DNA of 64,000 nt from Undaria pinnatifida (GCA_012845835.1 JABAKD010000014.1:868001-932000), one strand, 5' to 3'. Positions 1-10,306 are shown, numbered from the stretch's first letter. Program-made: numbers and translations. Notes: a model not told the origin generated them from the sequence alone.

Positions 1-71
1 TGGTACAAATTTTCGAGGAGGGCGATGCAGGAGCTCTTGCCGCCTCCAGAAGGACCAACAAGCGCCAGCAC
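1..71 (-). CDS. ABC transporter exon 12, partial (Walker A)
   Basis: The acceptor is ATGACAG|GTGCTG. It encodes VLALVGPSGGGKSSC, then IALLENLY, and runs off the window edge. GPSGGGKSS is the ATP-binding P-loop. Human ABCB9 has ALVGPSGSGKSSCVNILENF at the same place, so this is the clearest single family marker. A diverged copy of the exon start lies at 199-257. Confidence 0.95.
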   Translation of the reverse strand, partial: MLALVGPSGGGKSSCIALLENLY

Positions 72-1126
72 CTGTCATTATTCGGCACAACATAATCGGT
101 TCCGCCATTCGGTTAGGCCACGCCACGAAGTTATTCTGCGAACCGAACCTATTGGGTCAAGGGTTCGGCCAAGCCTTCTACTCAACCCAGTCGGTCAAAG
201 CTCTTGCAGCCTCCAGAAGAACCAGCAAAGGCTAGCTATCAATAGCACCTGTCATCATTCGGTAAATACTATCGGTAAATTAGCCATGTTCAGGTTAGTG
301 CCAGCACCGATCGTCAGTCAACATTTACTCTTCAGTTATTCGGATAAGCCACTCGAAGAAGCGCTATTCAGCAAAGCCATATACAGACAGATCAGCGCCA
401 GCAGCCATCATCGCTCCGTCTAGATTTTCGGTTCAAGTAATTCGGCTCAGCCACTACAAGAGCTAATTTTTCGGCGAGGGTATACCAGGTACCTGGTACG
501 GCCACTCGATCAAGATTTTCGGCCGAGCTTCACGGTCATTCGGTTAGAAACCCCGATTCGGTTAACTCGTTTGAACACGGTATTCGGCTACAGTAGTGCG
601 AGTATCCCCCAACAAGGCGGTCTGAGTGAGGAGGTATCCCTCTAGAAGGCGGCCAAAAGCGCTTGGCGCGTCAGGGAAATTGCACTACAGTACTCATAAC
701 CTGGAGTGAGTAAAACGGCTTCCCTTTATAAGGCGGTCCTATTGCTCTCTACATCATACCACGGTCTTGCTGGGGGACCTGTACTATACTTGGAAGGACA
801 AGCTATTCTGCATACCTGCTCGCACTAGCGAGAGAAAACACCGGATTAATGAAAGCAAAAAAAAACTCCATACGGGTTATATAATATCAGTGCGCACAAT
901 GTTTGTTTTTCACCGAAATCACCCTTGATAAAATTATCATGTTCACCCTCACGACATCCGGAGGAGGCATATATCTTTTAAAGGGTAATGCATGCGTAAC
1001 AACGCGCGACCGAAATATCACGCACTCTGCAAACATGAGTATCTACCCTTAAAATTGACCGAACTCACGGCTGACGTATTTGAAAAACTATTTTATAAAA
1101 TACCGCATGTAGCTATCGTATCGTAC
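72..1126. other. Intron 11, degenerate TTCGG repeats
   Basis: Apart from the exon copy, 72-640 is made of loose repeats of ATTCGGTTA-like words that seem to derive from the intron end next to exon 12. From 640 to 1126 nothing recognisable was seen except a short ACTCACGGCTGACGT box (about 1064), which recurs in other repeats of the window. Confidence 0.5.
199..257 (-). repeat. Degenerate copy of the Walker A exon start and its acceptor
   Basis: CTCTTGCAGCCTCCAGAAG, followed later by CACCTGTCATCATTCGG, mirrors CTCTTGCCGCCTCCAGAAG and CACCTGTCATTATTCGG of exon 12 (34-84). About 25 of the first 29 bases agree by eye. The copy has an extra segment before the acceptor and cannot replace the exon. 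Confidence 0.8.
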
Positions 1127-1178
1127 CTGGCCGGGGGCAGCTTTGAACGACATTCCGTCCAATATTTGTTTTCCGGGC
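1127..1178 (-). CDS. ABC transporter exon 11 (52-nt microexon before Walker A)
   Basis: The acceptor is TCTTGCAG|G and the donor is GGCCAG|GTACGA (phase 0). The 17 full codons are PGKQILDGMSFKAAPGQ. Together with the neighbours this reads EYPSR-PGKQIL...APGQ-VLALVGPSG, the exact order expected in an ABC ATPase (YPSRP..VL..L.F...PG....LVG). Phases 2 in and 0 out fit both neighbours. Confidence 0.88.
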
Positions 1179-1295
1179 CTGCAAGACACGACGGGGAAAA
1201 CAACAAAACCAAAAGAGACGAAAAAAAAACAAACACATGAGTCAAGCGGGGCGAGGGTGGGTTGCGGCATATGGTCGATCACCAAATACCGCATA

Positions 1296-2140
1296 CAGGG
1301 TATTCCCCACTAAGGCATGTCCGATTGCGAAATGCCCGATCACATTTCCGATTCTGGAAAGTCCGACCACAGCACGTTCGATCACCGACTACCGTATGTC
1401 CTATTACGGAATTCCCGGCTGCAGCATTTCCGACTACGGCATGTCCGATTATGGAATGTCCGATTACGTCATGTCGGATCACGGCTTATCCGATTATGGA
1501 AAGTCCGAGCACGGCATGTCTGACTATGCTGTGTCCGATTGAGGTACCGACCGTTACGTTACTCTTATGATACCGACCGTTACACTTATGTCACCGACCG
1601 TATATCTGATAGCAGCATGTCCGATCACGGAATGTCCGATTACGGATTGTCCAGGGTACGTCATGTCCGATCACGGTATATTCAACTGCGGAATGCCCGA
1701 TGGCAACGTTTCCGATTATGGAAATTCCGACCACGGCATCTCCGACTACTGATCACCGTATATCCGATTACGGCATGTCCGAGTACGGCATATCTGACAA
1801 CCGCGTACGGCGTATCCGACTCCCGTATGTCCGGTTGAGGCATGCCTGATAGCAGCATACTCAATTGCGCAAAGTCCGATTCCATTTTTTCCGATTAAGA
1901 CACGTCCGATCGTGGCATATCCGATTACCGATTACCGCATGTCCGACTACGGCGTGTCCGAGTACGGCATGTCGGACAACGGACTACGGCGTGTCTGACC
2001 GCGGTATGTCCGATCGCGGCATGTCTGATAGCAGCATGTCCGATTACGGAATGCTCGATTCACGACATTTCCGACTATAGAAAGTCCGACCACGGCATGT
2101 CCGATTGCCGATTACCGAATATCCGATTACGGCAAGTCCG
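1296..2140. repeat. 15-bp degenerate satellite in intron 10
   Basis: About 55 loose copies of CATGTCCGATTACGG fill this stretch. Because the unit is a multiple of three and poor in stops, several short open frames appear in it; they are not genes. Confidence 0.85.
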
Positions 2141-2185
2141 AGTACGGCATGCCTGACGACGTTATTTCTTCCCCAAATTTAAATA

Positions 2186-2480
2186 TCACTGTTGCTTCCA
2201 GGTTCTGGACAAGCCGCCGTGGTCACAGGTGTCGGTCGACCCTTCTCCCCCTCGGTACGCGGCTTCATTTTCATCGCGCAGGGGGTTCGGCATTCCCAAT
2301 GCTCGTCGAAAAACATCGAATTTTGCTAACTCACGATCTCGCGCTTTCCACGAGTCAATTTTTGCACAAGAAAAAGTCTCTGCAAAATACCAGTATGCAC
2401 TCGGGAGAGCTCGAACCAGCAAAATCGACCTTACTGGTACTAGGTAACGAGGTTAACCTACTAGACCACCGGGGATGCCC
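2186..2480 (-). mobile_element. tRNA-derived SINE copy
   Basis: Read on the minus strand it begins with a tRNA-like head: CCCCGGTGGTCTAGTAGG (A box) and GGTTCGAGCTCTCCC (B box). It then has a unique body ending CACCTGTGACCACGG...CTTGTCCAGAA. Copies elsewhere (16318-16625, split copy at 44445-44975, partial 38790-38850, 22330-22500) share head, body and A-rich tail. Confidence 0.75.
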
Positions 2481-2610
2481 ACCCGTATGTCCGACTAAGT
2501 CAAGTCCGATCGCGGCGTATGCCCCCTGCCGTCCACCTCCTCCCTTCCCCTGCGCACAAAAGAGCACGTCCACCACTGAAATAACTTGTACACGAAAAAA
2601 CAGATCGAAG

Positions 2611-2631
2611 AAAAATATCCCGCTCGCCTTG
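2611..2631 (-). repeat. Copy of the exon 10 donor edge
   Basis: AAGGCGAGCGGGATATTTTT here repeats AAGGCGAGCGAGATATTTTT at the real exon 10 donor (2651-2670). The two lie about 40 bp apart. Confidence 0.65.
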
Positions 2632-2668
2632 TTTGAAAAAAAAAACTGAAAAAAAATATCTCGCTCGC

Positions 2669-3019
2669 CTTGAAGGGTATTCGAAGTCGACGTTTCGAAT
2701 CTCCACCTCTCCTAAGCAGCTGTCCGGCTCTGCTCCTCCTCGCGTTTCCGACCCCGCTTCCACGCCGACCCACGACGATGTTGTTGCTGCTGATGATGCT
2801 CCTGCTGCTGCTCTCGCTGCTCCTGCTGCTGCTGCCGCTCTCGCTGCTCCTGCTGCTGTTGCTGGCGATGCTATTGCTGCTATTGCTGATGCTGCTGCCG
2901 TTTGCTGGAGTGGTGGTGGTGGCGGCGGCCGCGAAGACTGCGGTGGTGGTGGCGCAGCCCCTTTAGGCTCACGCCTCATCAGCTCGAAAACTTTGTCCGC
3001 TGCGCCTACCGCTTGGGTC
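2669..3019 (-). CDS. ABC transporter exon 10 (VGAADKVFEL, Ala-rich linker, start of ATPase domain)
   Basis: The acceptor is TTGCATGCAG|G and the donor is the rare CTTCAAG|GCGAGC (GC-AG intron, phase 2). It encodes MTQAVGAADKVFELMRREP, a stretch of about 80 residues rich in Pro then Ala from GCT/GCA-like triplet repeats, then LGEVEIRNVDFEYPSR. VGAA.KVFE and G.VE..NV.F.YP.R are standard flanks of the linker to the nucleotide-binding domain; the Tyr before PSR is the A-loop. The linker is usually about 20-30 residues, so this one carries an in-frame triplet-repeat expansion. Confidence 0.9.
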
Positions 3020-3339
3020 CTGCATGCAACAACAAAAATCGGAATAAAATATTTTCAGCGTCAAAAGGGTAAAAACAAGAGGAGACGATCACTAGAGTTC
3101 GGGAACCGAACAAAAAATAACAAGCCCTTTGTTGCGATAGAGAATTACGCAGGCGTTTGGGTTCATGTTCTGTGGTCGAAGAATTGACATTGATTGCAGC
3201 AGCACGGCAGTGTCTGGTTGATTGCGCCAGTGGCAATGCCAAGAGGATACAGCAAGGAACTGTGCTAGCAGAACTGGTAAAGCACGCGAACAGGCAGTGT
3301 GATGTTGCTAGCTAGTAGCTGGTCAGCAGCTGCTGGGTC

Positions 3340-3730
3340 ACGTACTCGTGATTTTCTGATGAAAAAAAGAAGCTAATCTTTATAATCATAATCAAATCAA
3401 CGTGTCCTTGATTATTTGATTATTTTGGCTGTATGGTCATTAGCATGGTATAAAAAAAAACTATACAAAATAAAGTGTGTTGGTATGGGCTGTAGAATGC
3501 ACATGAAAAAATTACAAAAACAATACAGTGTATGCCTTTTAGTGTACGAATTAATCGTGTTGTTTTCAGCATCACCTTACCAAAATACCATGACAAGAGT
3601 ACATGTAATTTTTAATACATGACATACTACGCGCCATACAAGGCAAATAATCAAGCGATCATAAATATAAACAACACAAGAAAATAATCAATTAAATCAA
3701 GCCCGTTTTTTTTTGTTGATTACCAACCCT
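3340..3730. mobile_element. MITE-like element, GTTGGTAATCAAC family
   Basis: An AT-rich element ends in TTGTTGATTACCAACCCTA at 3713-3731. The inner parts (TCAACGTGTCCTTGATTATT, GGTATGGGCTG) recur in the element at 30885-31365. A shorter relative is at 50810-50935. It is non-coding and of unknown superfamily. The flanking 3020-3340 and 3731-4000 show nothing else. Confidence 0.6.
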
Positions 3731-4004
3731 AGCGCTCAGGTATACTGAGGTGTAGGAGCCACCCAAAATAGTGATAAACACCGACTGTTTTTGACAACAT
3801 TGCTTCCGAGAAATACAAGGTAACATGAGCTATAAAGGCCATACAGATTTTTCCTGATACATCTAGATCATCACGTGGGGAAAGACCATCTGTCCCACGT
3901 GCGAGGCCAACACTTTTTACAACTGCACTCCCGCTTTGGGGTGGGCGAAAACTTGGACCAGAGTCATCCCACGGAACGGGTTGCACTTTTTCGGCCAATT
4001 GTTA

Positions 4005-6400
4005 GTGGTAATACTAGTGGTAATGTTAGTGGTGATGTTAGTGGTAATGTTAGTGGTGATGTTAGTGGGAATGTTAGTGGTAGTGTTAGTGGTAATGTTA
4101 GTGGTAATGTTAGTGGTAATGTTAGTGGTAATGTTAGTGGTGATGTTAGTGGTAATGTTAGTGGTAATGTTAGTGGTGATGTTAGTGGTAATGTTAGAGG
4201 TAATGTTAGTGGTAATGTTAGTGGTAGTGTTAGTGGTAATGTTAGTGGTAATGTTAGTGGTGATGTTAGTGGTGATGTTAGTGGTAATGTTAGTGGTAAT
4301 GTTAGTGGTAATGTTAGTGGTAGTGTTAGTGGTAATGTTAGTGGTAATGTTAGTGGTAATGTTAGTGGTGATGTTAGTGGTAATGTTAGTGGTAATGTTA
4401 GTGGTAATGTTAGTGGTAATGTTAGTGGTAATGTTAGTGGTAATGTTAGTGGTGATGTTAGTGGTAATGTTAGTGGTAATGTTAGTGGTAATGTTAGTGG
4501 TAATGTTAGTGGGAATGTTAGTGGTAATGTTAGTGGTAATGTTAGTGGTAATGTTAGTGGTAATGTTAGTGGTAATGTTAGTGGTAATGTTAGTGGTAAT
4601 GTTAGTGGTGATGTTAGTGGTAATGTTAGTGGTAATGTTAGTGGTGATGTTAGTGGTAATGTTAGTGGTAATGTTAGTGGTGATGTTAGTGGTAATGTTA
4701 GAGGTAATGTTAGTGGTGATGTTAGTGGTAATGTTAGTGGTAATGTTAGTGGTAATGTTAGTGGTAATGTTAGTGGTAATGTTAGTGGTAATGTTAGTGG
4801 TAATGTTAGTGGTAATGTTAGTGGTAATGTTAGTGGGAATGTTAGTGGTGATGTTAGTGGTAATGTTAGTGGTAATGTTAGTGGTAATGTTAGTGGTAAT
4901 GTTAGTGGGAATGTTAGTGGTAATGTTAGTGGTAATGTTAGTGGTAATGTTAGTGGTAATGTTAGTGGTAATGTTAGTGGTAATGTTAGTGGTAATGTTA
5001 GTGGTAATGTTAGTGGTAATGTTAGTGGTAATGTTAGTGGTGATGTTAGTGGTAATGTTAGTGGTAATGTTAGAGGTAATGTTAGTGGTGATGTTAGTGG
5101 TAATGTTAGTGGTAATGTTAGTGGTAATGTTAGTGGTAATGTTAGTGGTAATGTTAGTGGTAATGTTAGTGGTAGTGTTAGTGGTAATGTTAGTGGTAAT
5201 GTTAGTGGTAATGTTAGTGGTGATGTTAGTGGTAATGTTAGTGGTAATGTTAGTGGTAATGTTAGTGGTAATGTTAGTGGGAATGTTAGTGGTAATGTTA
5301 GTGGTAATGTTAGTGGTAATGTTAGTGGTAATGTTAGTGGTAATGTTAGTGGTAATGTTAGTGGTAATGTTAGTGGTGATGTTAGTGGTAATGTTAGTGG
5401 TAATGTTAGTGGTGATGTTAGTGGTAATGTTAGAGGTAATGTTAGTGGTGATGTTAGTGGTAATGTTAGTGGTAATGTTAGTGGTAATGTTAGTGGTAAT
5501 GTTAGTGGTAATGTTAGTGGTGATGTTAGTGGTAATGTTAGTGGTAATGTTAGTGGGAATGTTAGTGGTGATGTTAGTGGTAATGTTAGTGGTAATGTTA
5601 GTGGTAATACTAGTGGTAATGTTAGTGGTGATGTTAGTGGTAATGTTAGTGGTAATGTTAGTGGTAATGTTAGTGGTAATGTTAGTGGTAATGTTAGTGG
5701 TAATGTTAGTGGTAATGTTAGTGGTAATGTTAGTGGTAATGTTAGTGGTAATGTTAGTGGTGATGTTAGTGGTAATGTTAGTGGTAATGTTAGAGGTAAT
5801 GTTAGTGGTGATGTTAGTGGTAATGTTAGTGGTAATGTTAGTGGTAATGTTAGTGGTAATGTTAGTGGTAATGTTAGTGGTAGTGTTAGTGGTAATGTTA
5901 GTGGTAATGTTAGTGGTAATGTTAGTGGTGATGTTAGTGGTAATGTTAGTGGTAATGTTAGTGGTAATGTTAGTGGTAATGTTAGTGGGAATGTTAGTGG
6001 TAATGTTAGTGGTAATGTTAGTGGTAATGTTAGTGGTAATGTTAGTGGTAATGTTAGTGGTAATGTTAGTGGTAATGTTAGTGGTGATGTTAGTGGTAAT
6101 GTTAGTGGTAATGTTAGTGGTAATGTTAGTGGTAATGTTAGAGGTAATGTTAGTGGTAATGTTAGTGGTAATGTTAGTGGTAATGTTAGTGGGAATGTTA
6201 GTGGTAATGTTAGTGGTAATGTTAGTGGTAATGTTAGTGGTAATGTTAGTGGTAATGTTAGTGGTAATGTTAGTGGTAATGTTAGTGGTAGTGTTAGTGG
6301 TAATGTTAGTGGTAATGTTAGTGGTAATGTTAGTGCTAACATTACCACTAACGTTAGTGCTAATGTTAGTGCCAATGTTAGTGCCAATGTTAATATGTCC
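4005..6400. repeat. 2.3-kb array of a 12-bp minisatellite in intron 9
   Basis: About 195 copies of GGTAATGTTAGT stand head to tail with point variants (GAT, AGA, GGG, AGT). The AGAGG variant recurs near 4197, 4700, 5072, 5432, 5792 and 6141, that is every 29-42 units and mostly every 30 (360 bp), which shows a higher-order repeat. The last copies (6335-6400) decay into CTAACATTACC/GCCAATGTT forms. Four frames stay open for over 800 codons only because 12 is a multiple of three. Confidence 0.98.
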
Positions 6401-6469
6401 GGTTGAGCTCAAGCGTGCAACTATCGGTGAGGATGACATATTTGCAAGGTTGTGTTCTGTAGGGTTTGT

Positions 6470-6960
6470 GGATTCCGGGTAAGGGTACTATGGGAGTCCT
6501 GCAGAGCTTCCAGGGGTTTCGGGTACGGGTATGGAAGTGTTACAGAACTCAAAGAAGTTCCGGGTGTTGTGGCACGCGCGTACAGAACTCACAGAAGCAG
6601 GTGCTATTATTGCATGATATACGTGCTGCTGTTCGGTGTTCGGTTGGTGCGACTGACACAACGTGACATCCTAGTGCATAATACACCCTTTGGATTAAAC
6701 CTGAATTAATACAGAGCTCCCCGGGTATTGTAACAAAGGTATACCCGTACCCCGGGTATTGTGCCAACAGTCTTACAGGAGTCACAGAAGTCCCGGGTAA
6801 GGGTATGGCGATCTTACAGAACTTCCAGAAGTTCCGGGTACGGGCACGGAAGTCTTGCAGAACTTCCAGAAGTTCCGGGTATTGTGGCACAGGCGACTTC
6901 CAGAACTTCCGGCTACGGGTATGAACGTCCCACAGAACTTACAGAAGTTCTTTGTAGGGT
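6470..6960. repeat. Degenerate tandem repeat with ACTTCCAGAAGTTCCGG core
   Basis: Roughly seven units of about 60 bp repeat TACAGAACTTCCAGAAGTTC and CGGGTACGGGTATGG. The core is itself palindromic. Non-coding. Confidence 0.75.
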
Positions 6961-7163
6961 AATACCCGGGGTGAATACATACCCGGGTATGGTGTGCAGG
7001 TATCCTACAGAACACAACCTTGTAAATGCTTGTTTTAGTATCAAGTATTAATGCAGCATAGAAAGTGTTGGTCGGGTTGCGTGAGCAAACGCCTTCCAAG
7101 TCATGTTTAGGGTGAGATATTGAGCTAGCTCCTCATGATAGGAGCCCAGAAAATTCTTAGACT

Positions 7164-7533
7164 ATTGTAAAAGTATTGGTGGGGTATTAGTCCGTTTGTC
7201 CACTTGCGATTGACCGATTGCTTGCCCAAACTAAGCCTTATAACACTCTCCCCCCGTGAAGCGGCGGGATCGCAGGTCGGCCGGATATACGGGAGGACGT
7301 GTCAATATCCAAGCGGTTTCATTTCCTGGGGATACCGGGTATTTTTCAAGTTCGACATGGGGGAAGTCTGAGAAAGTTTATTGTTGTGGATGGTGGGATT
7401 CGAACCCACGACCCCCAAAAGAAACATGATACTGCCGACGACGCCATTTGTTAAGGTATTAGTGGGGTATTAGTCCGTTCGACCATTTGCAAAAGGTTAA
7501 CCCATTGCTTGCCCAAACCAAGCCTTGAAAACA
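7164..7533 (-). mobile_element. Miniature LTR element (TRIM-like) with internal tRNA-like sequence
   Basis: Two direct repeats of about 75-85 bp (about 7164-7235 and 7450-7533) flank about 215 bp. On the minus strand the repeats run TGTTTTCAAGG / TGTTATAAGGCTTAG to CTTAACA, the TG...CA ends of LTRs. The inside starts with a stretch holding GTGGGTTCGAATCCCACC, a T-arm-like sequence. A second copy lies at 44541-44927. It has no coding capacity. Relic state: old, terminal repeats diverged. Confidence 0.7.
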
Positions 7534-7788
7534 ATATGATGCACCCCTACTTTTGCCTGGGCCGCGTAAATACGGCTGTTCGACACATAAGGAGTTGGTA
7601 TTACAGAGGGTTCACATCCATGTTTAGACGTCGCTAGGGAGTCGCGCAGCAGGACACTTGTAACGAAGGTCAACTCCTGTGCGTTGGTGGATGTATCATG
7701 TTGCCCCGCGGTCGAAACCAACTGTTATAGCCGACCAAAAATACAAGGCTTCGGCTTAACTCGTAGCGCGACGAGGACACGTACTCAC

Positions 7789-8004
7789 ATGGCCGAATAT
7801 ATGGAGGCCATGTCGTTGAACCCATCCGAGAGGGTTGTGAGGTAGATCATGAAGCTCACCACCTTCCCCCCCGTAATCTGCCCTTGCATCACCAAATTGC
7901 CGCCGTAGAACAAAACCAAGGCTGTTACCAGGTTAGGTAAGAGGACGTAGCTGCACGCGTACAAGCCGTATGCAAAGGCCCCCTTCTTAGAAAGCACATA
8001 GAAC
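7789..8004 (-). CDS. ABC transporter exon 9 (core helices 5-6)
   Basis: The acceptor is TTTGGTAG|G and the donor is CGGCCAT|GTGAGT (phase 2). It encodes FYVLSKKGAFAYGLYACSYV, LLPNLVTALVLFYGGNLVMQ, GQITGGKVVSFMIYLTTLSD and GFNDMASIYSAM. The helix, YYGG-like FYGG, SG..VSF and IYS motifs match ABCB9. Degenerate copies of its 5' edge and body lie upstream at 8593-8650 and 8756-8826. Confidence 0.95.
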
Positions 8005-8039
8005 CTACCAAATGGTGGATGGCGTTTATGGGGACGGGG

Positions 8040-8600
8040 CAGGGAATTATGTTAATTAACTGCAAAAAAGATTCCGCACTACGTGGATGGCGTTTGTGGG
8101 GAGGGCAAAGGGGGGTGAGGTGGAGTTAATTGAACGCAAAAATGATCCCACCCTAATTCCAAGTAGTTTAGACGTGCACAAAATCGTGGATGGGGCTTGC
8201 GGGGAGGGGATAGGGGATGAGATGGAGTTAATAAACCCCAAAAATGATTCCACCCTAATTCCAAATAGTATAGACGTTAAAAAAAACGTGGATGGGGCTT
8301 GTGGGGAGGGGATAGGGGTAAGATGGAGTTAATTAACCCCAAAAACGATTCCACCTTGATTCCAAATGGTATAGACGTTGAAAAAACCGTGGATGGGGCT
8401 TGTGGGGAGGGGATAGGGGATGAGATGGAGTTAATTAACCGCAATAATGACTCCACCTTAATTCCAAGTAGTTTAAACGTTGAAAAAATCGTAGATGGGG
8501 CTTGCGGGGAGGGGATGGGGGATGAGACGGAGTTAATTAACCGCAAAAATGATTCACCCTAATTCCATTTAGTTTAGACGTAAAAAAAACTTGGAGAGAA
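8040..8600. repeat. 100-bp tandem repeat next to exon 9
   Basis: Five units start near 8085, 8189, 8289, 8389 and 8490, each with GTGGATGGGGCTTGTGGGGA and GATTCCACCCTAATTCCAA. Weaker edges at 8014 and 8611 link the array to the exon 9 acceptor region (GAACCTACCA...GTGGATGGCGTTTATGGGG). Confidence 0.85.
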
Positions 8601-8826
8601 CGTAGAACCTACCAATTCGTGGGTGGCGTTTATGGGGAAGGGACAGGGGATGAGGTGGAGTTAACTAACCGCAAAAAAATATTCCAAACTAACGCCAAGT
8701 GAATTCAAACAAAAAACAATAACCTTGTAAAAATACAAGATTCGGCAAAAATATGTATATAGCTGCACGCGCACAACCCGTCCGCGTACGCCGCCGCCTT
8801 CTTGGCTAGCACGTACGCAGAATTCT
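8593..8826 (-). repeat. Degenerate copies of exon 9 edge and body
   Basis: At 8598-8640 GTAGAACCTACCA...GGTGGCGTTTATGGGG repeats the exon 9 acceptor side (7998-8036). At 8756-8826 the minus strand reads YVLAKKAAAYADGLCACSY in one frame, against YVLSKKGAFAYGLYACSYV of exon 9. The acceptor and the following helices are absent, so it is a pseudo-exon. Confidence 0.8.
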
Positions 8827-9240
8827 GGACGTTTTTTTTTTTTTTCGGGCAGGGGAAAGGGAAAGAGGTGAAGTAGTGTACCAACCTCACTGCCGAAAAA
8901 GAAATACCCCACACTATTTCCAAGTACGTCACCAACAACGTCATCTGTTTCAGGTGTGATTTTTATTCGACGGGGGAAAAAAAAGTGGCCAGCTGACAAC
9001 TGAATATAAAAAAAATGTTCCAAATACGTCAGCTGTGAACTCCATCTATTCAAGAGTCGATACCATTCTTTGCAAAGCTGCGTTATGCTCCGGCCGCGCG
9101 TTGTTTCATACCGGTATGTATTTAATATTCTTCGAAGATATTGGATTCCCCCAGATGCTGCCAAGGAGAAGGAGGCAATGTTACCGCCAGGGCGATTTCG
9201 GTCCACAAATAGCTCATTTTCTCTACATCATCGCACTCAC

Positions 9241-9356
9241 TCTTGAAGCGTATTGGCGTACTCCTTGCATTCTCTCCCTTCTGCCGCGAAGGACCTGACC
9301 GTGCTCATGCTGCTCAGGGTTTCCTCCGCCACGGAACCCGCCTCCGCCAGTTTGTC
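9241..9356 (-). CDS. ABC transporter exon 8 (TVRSFAAE region)
   Basis: The acceptor is ATCGCAG|GAC (phase 0) and the donor is CAAGA|GTGAGT (phase 2). It encodes DKLAEAGSVAEETLSSMSTV, RSFAAEGRECKEYANTLQ and the first bases of Glu. ..LA.A...AEE..S...TVRSFA.E is the long intracellular helix of TAP-family exporters. No edge copies were noticed for this exon. Confidence 0.95.
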
Positions 9357-9539
9357 CTGCGATCCAGTGTTCCGCAGCAAACGTCATGCAACAACGTTAT
9401 CAACGCGTGGTATTAGCAGCAAACACGTTCGGAAACGCGTTCAGGGCAATACATTTGTCAACGTGTTCTGTAACGCAATTCCGACGCCCGCGTTTGACAG
9501 CAGACGCGCGGTAGTATAGGTGGCATTTTTTTCAGGTCT

Positions 9540-9725
9540 TTCAACGGGTCGGACCCCGTCTCGCGGATCGGATTGAGTCAGGGCGACCCGGCCCGTCCCG
9601 TTATACTTGAACATCTCCAGACCCGACCCGACCCGACCCGACCCGTGAGATTTCCAACACCTCCTCGCCCGACCCGACTCGACCCGCGCGTTTTTGAAAC
9701 ATCTCCTTACGCGACCCGCGGACAG
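9540..9725. repeat. GGGTC/GACCC-type repeat
   Basis: Runs of CCCGACCCGACCCGACCC mixed with TCTCGCGGATCGGATTGAG. Related stretches at 18580-19020 and 63690-63830 share both parts, so this is an interspersed family with a simple-repeat core. Confidence 0.7.
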
Positions 9726-9901
9726 GGTCAGAGCCTTGCATTTTTTGGATTTTTTTTTTTGTGGATGACGGCGCTCCTTCACGCCTTTCTAACCGGAAAC
9801 CCTTTTTGGGACAAATTTACTTGAAGTTAGAATTGGGAGGGATTTGGAGGCTCTTAAGGGAGTTGACCCAAATTCTTTGGAACGTCATTATTGCCCTGCA
9901 G

Positions 9902-10034
9902 GAACCGGGGTTTCGATTATTTTCGTAGGCGTGTTGGACCAAGGGACATAGTATTTTCGTAGGCGTTTTGGACCCGGGGACATACCATGCCCCCGGGTCC
10001 AACACGCCTACTAAAATAGTCGGAACCCCGGTTC
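9902..10034. mobile_element. Hairpin MITE
   Basis: GAACCGGGGTTTCGATTATT and its partner ending GGAACCCCGGTTC form inverted arms of about 50 bp (CGTAGGCGTGTTGGACC versus GGTCCAACACGCCTAC). The inner part of one arm is duplicated. A half copy of another hairpin family lies just before it (9788-9870). Confidence 0.7.
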
Positions 10035-10306
10035 GTCTCCTAATGTTCCTTGAGCAGAGTACCTTGGGTATGTGTGGATATTTACCGAGTACGTAGCTGG
10101 CTCGTCAGCCCCCTACGTGACACCGACGCAGACGATACTCACGCCAAAGCTTCTCAGGAAGATTTATGTATGTCCATAGATAGGCCGGTGACTTCCCCGA
10201 GCGCCAGTACCAGCGTCAACATACAACGACGGTACGCCTACAAATTATTCTTGGATCAAAAACGGTAAAAGGCTACTGCAGTAGTGACGCCAAAAAGCCT
10301 CCTTAC

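Noticed and set aside
1237-2080. Several overlapping frames in 1237-2080 as small genes
   Set aside because: All fall in the 15-bp satellite; the sequence repeats and the frames agree with no family.
3875-6482. Four open frames of over 800 codons (NVSG, VVML, TNIT, PLTL repeats) as proteins
   Set aside because: They are by-products of a 12-bp tandem repeat without stops in four frames. There is no conserved flank and no codon bias, and the array lies inside an intron.
7384-7440. A true tRNA gene on the minus strand
   Set aside because: Only the T-arm-like part is clear; no acceptor stem pairs, and the sequence is the inside of a TRIM-like element found twice.
8040-8600. CRISPR-like array (100-bp units with similar spacing)
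   Set aside because: Units have no unique spacers, are about 100 bp long and grade into the exon 9 flank. The genome is eukaryotic.
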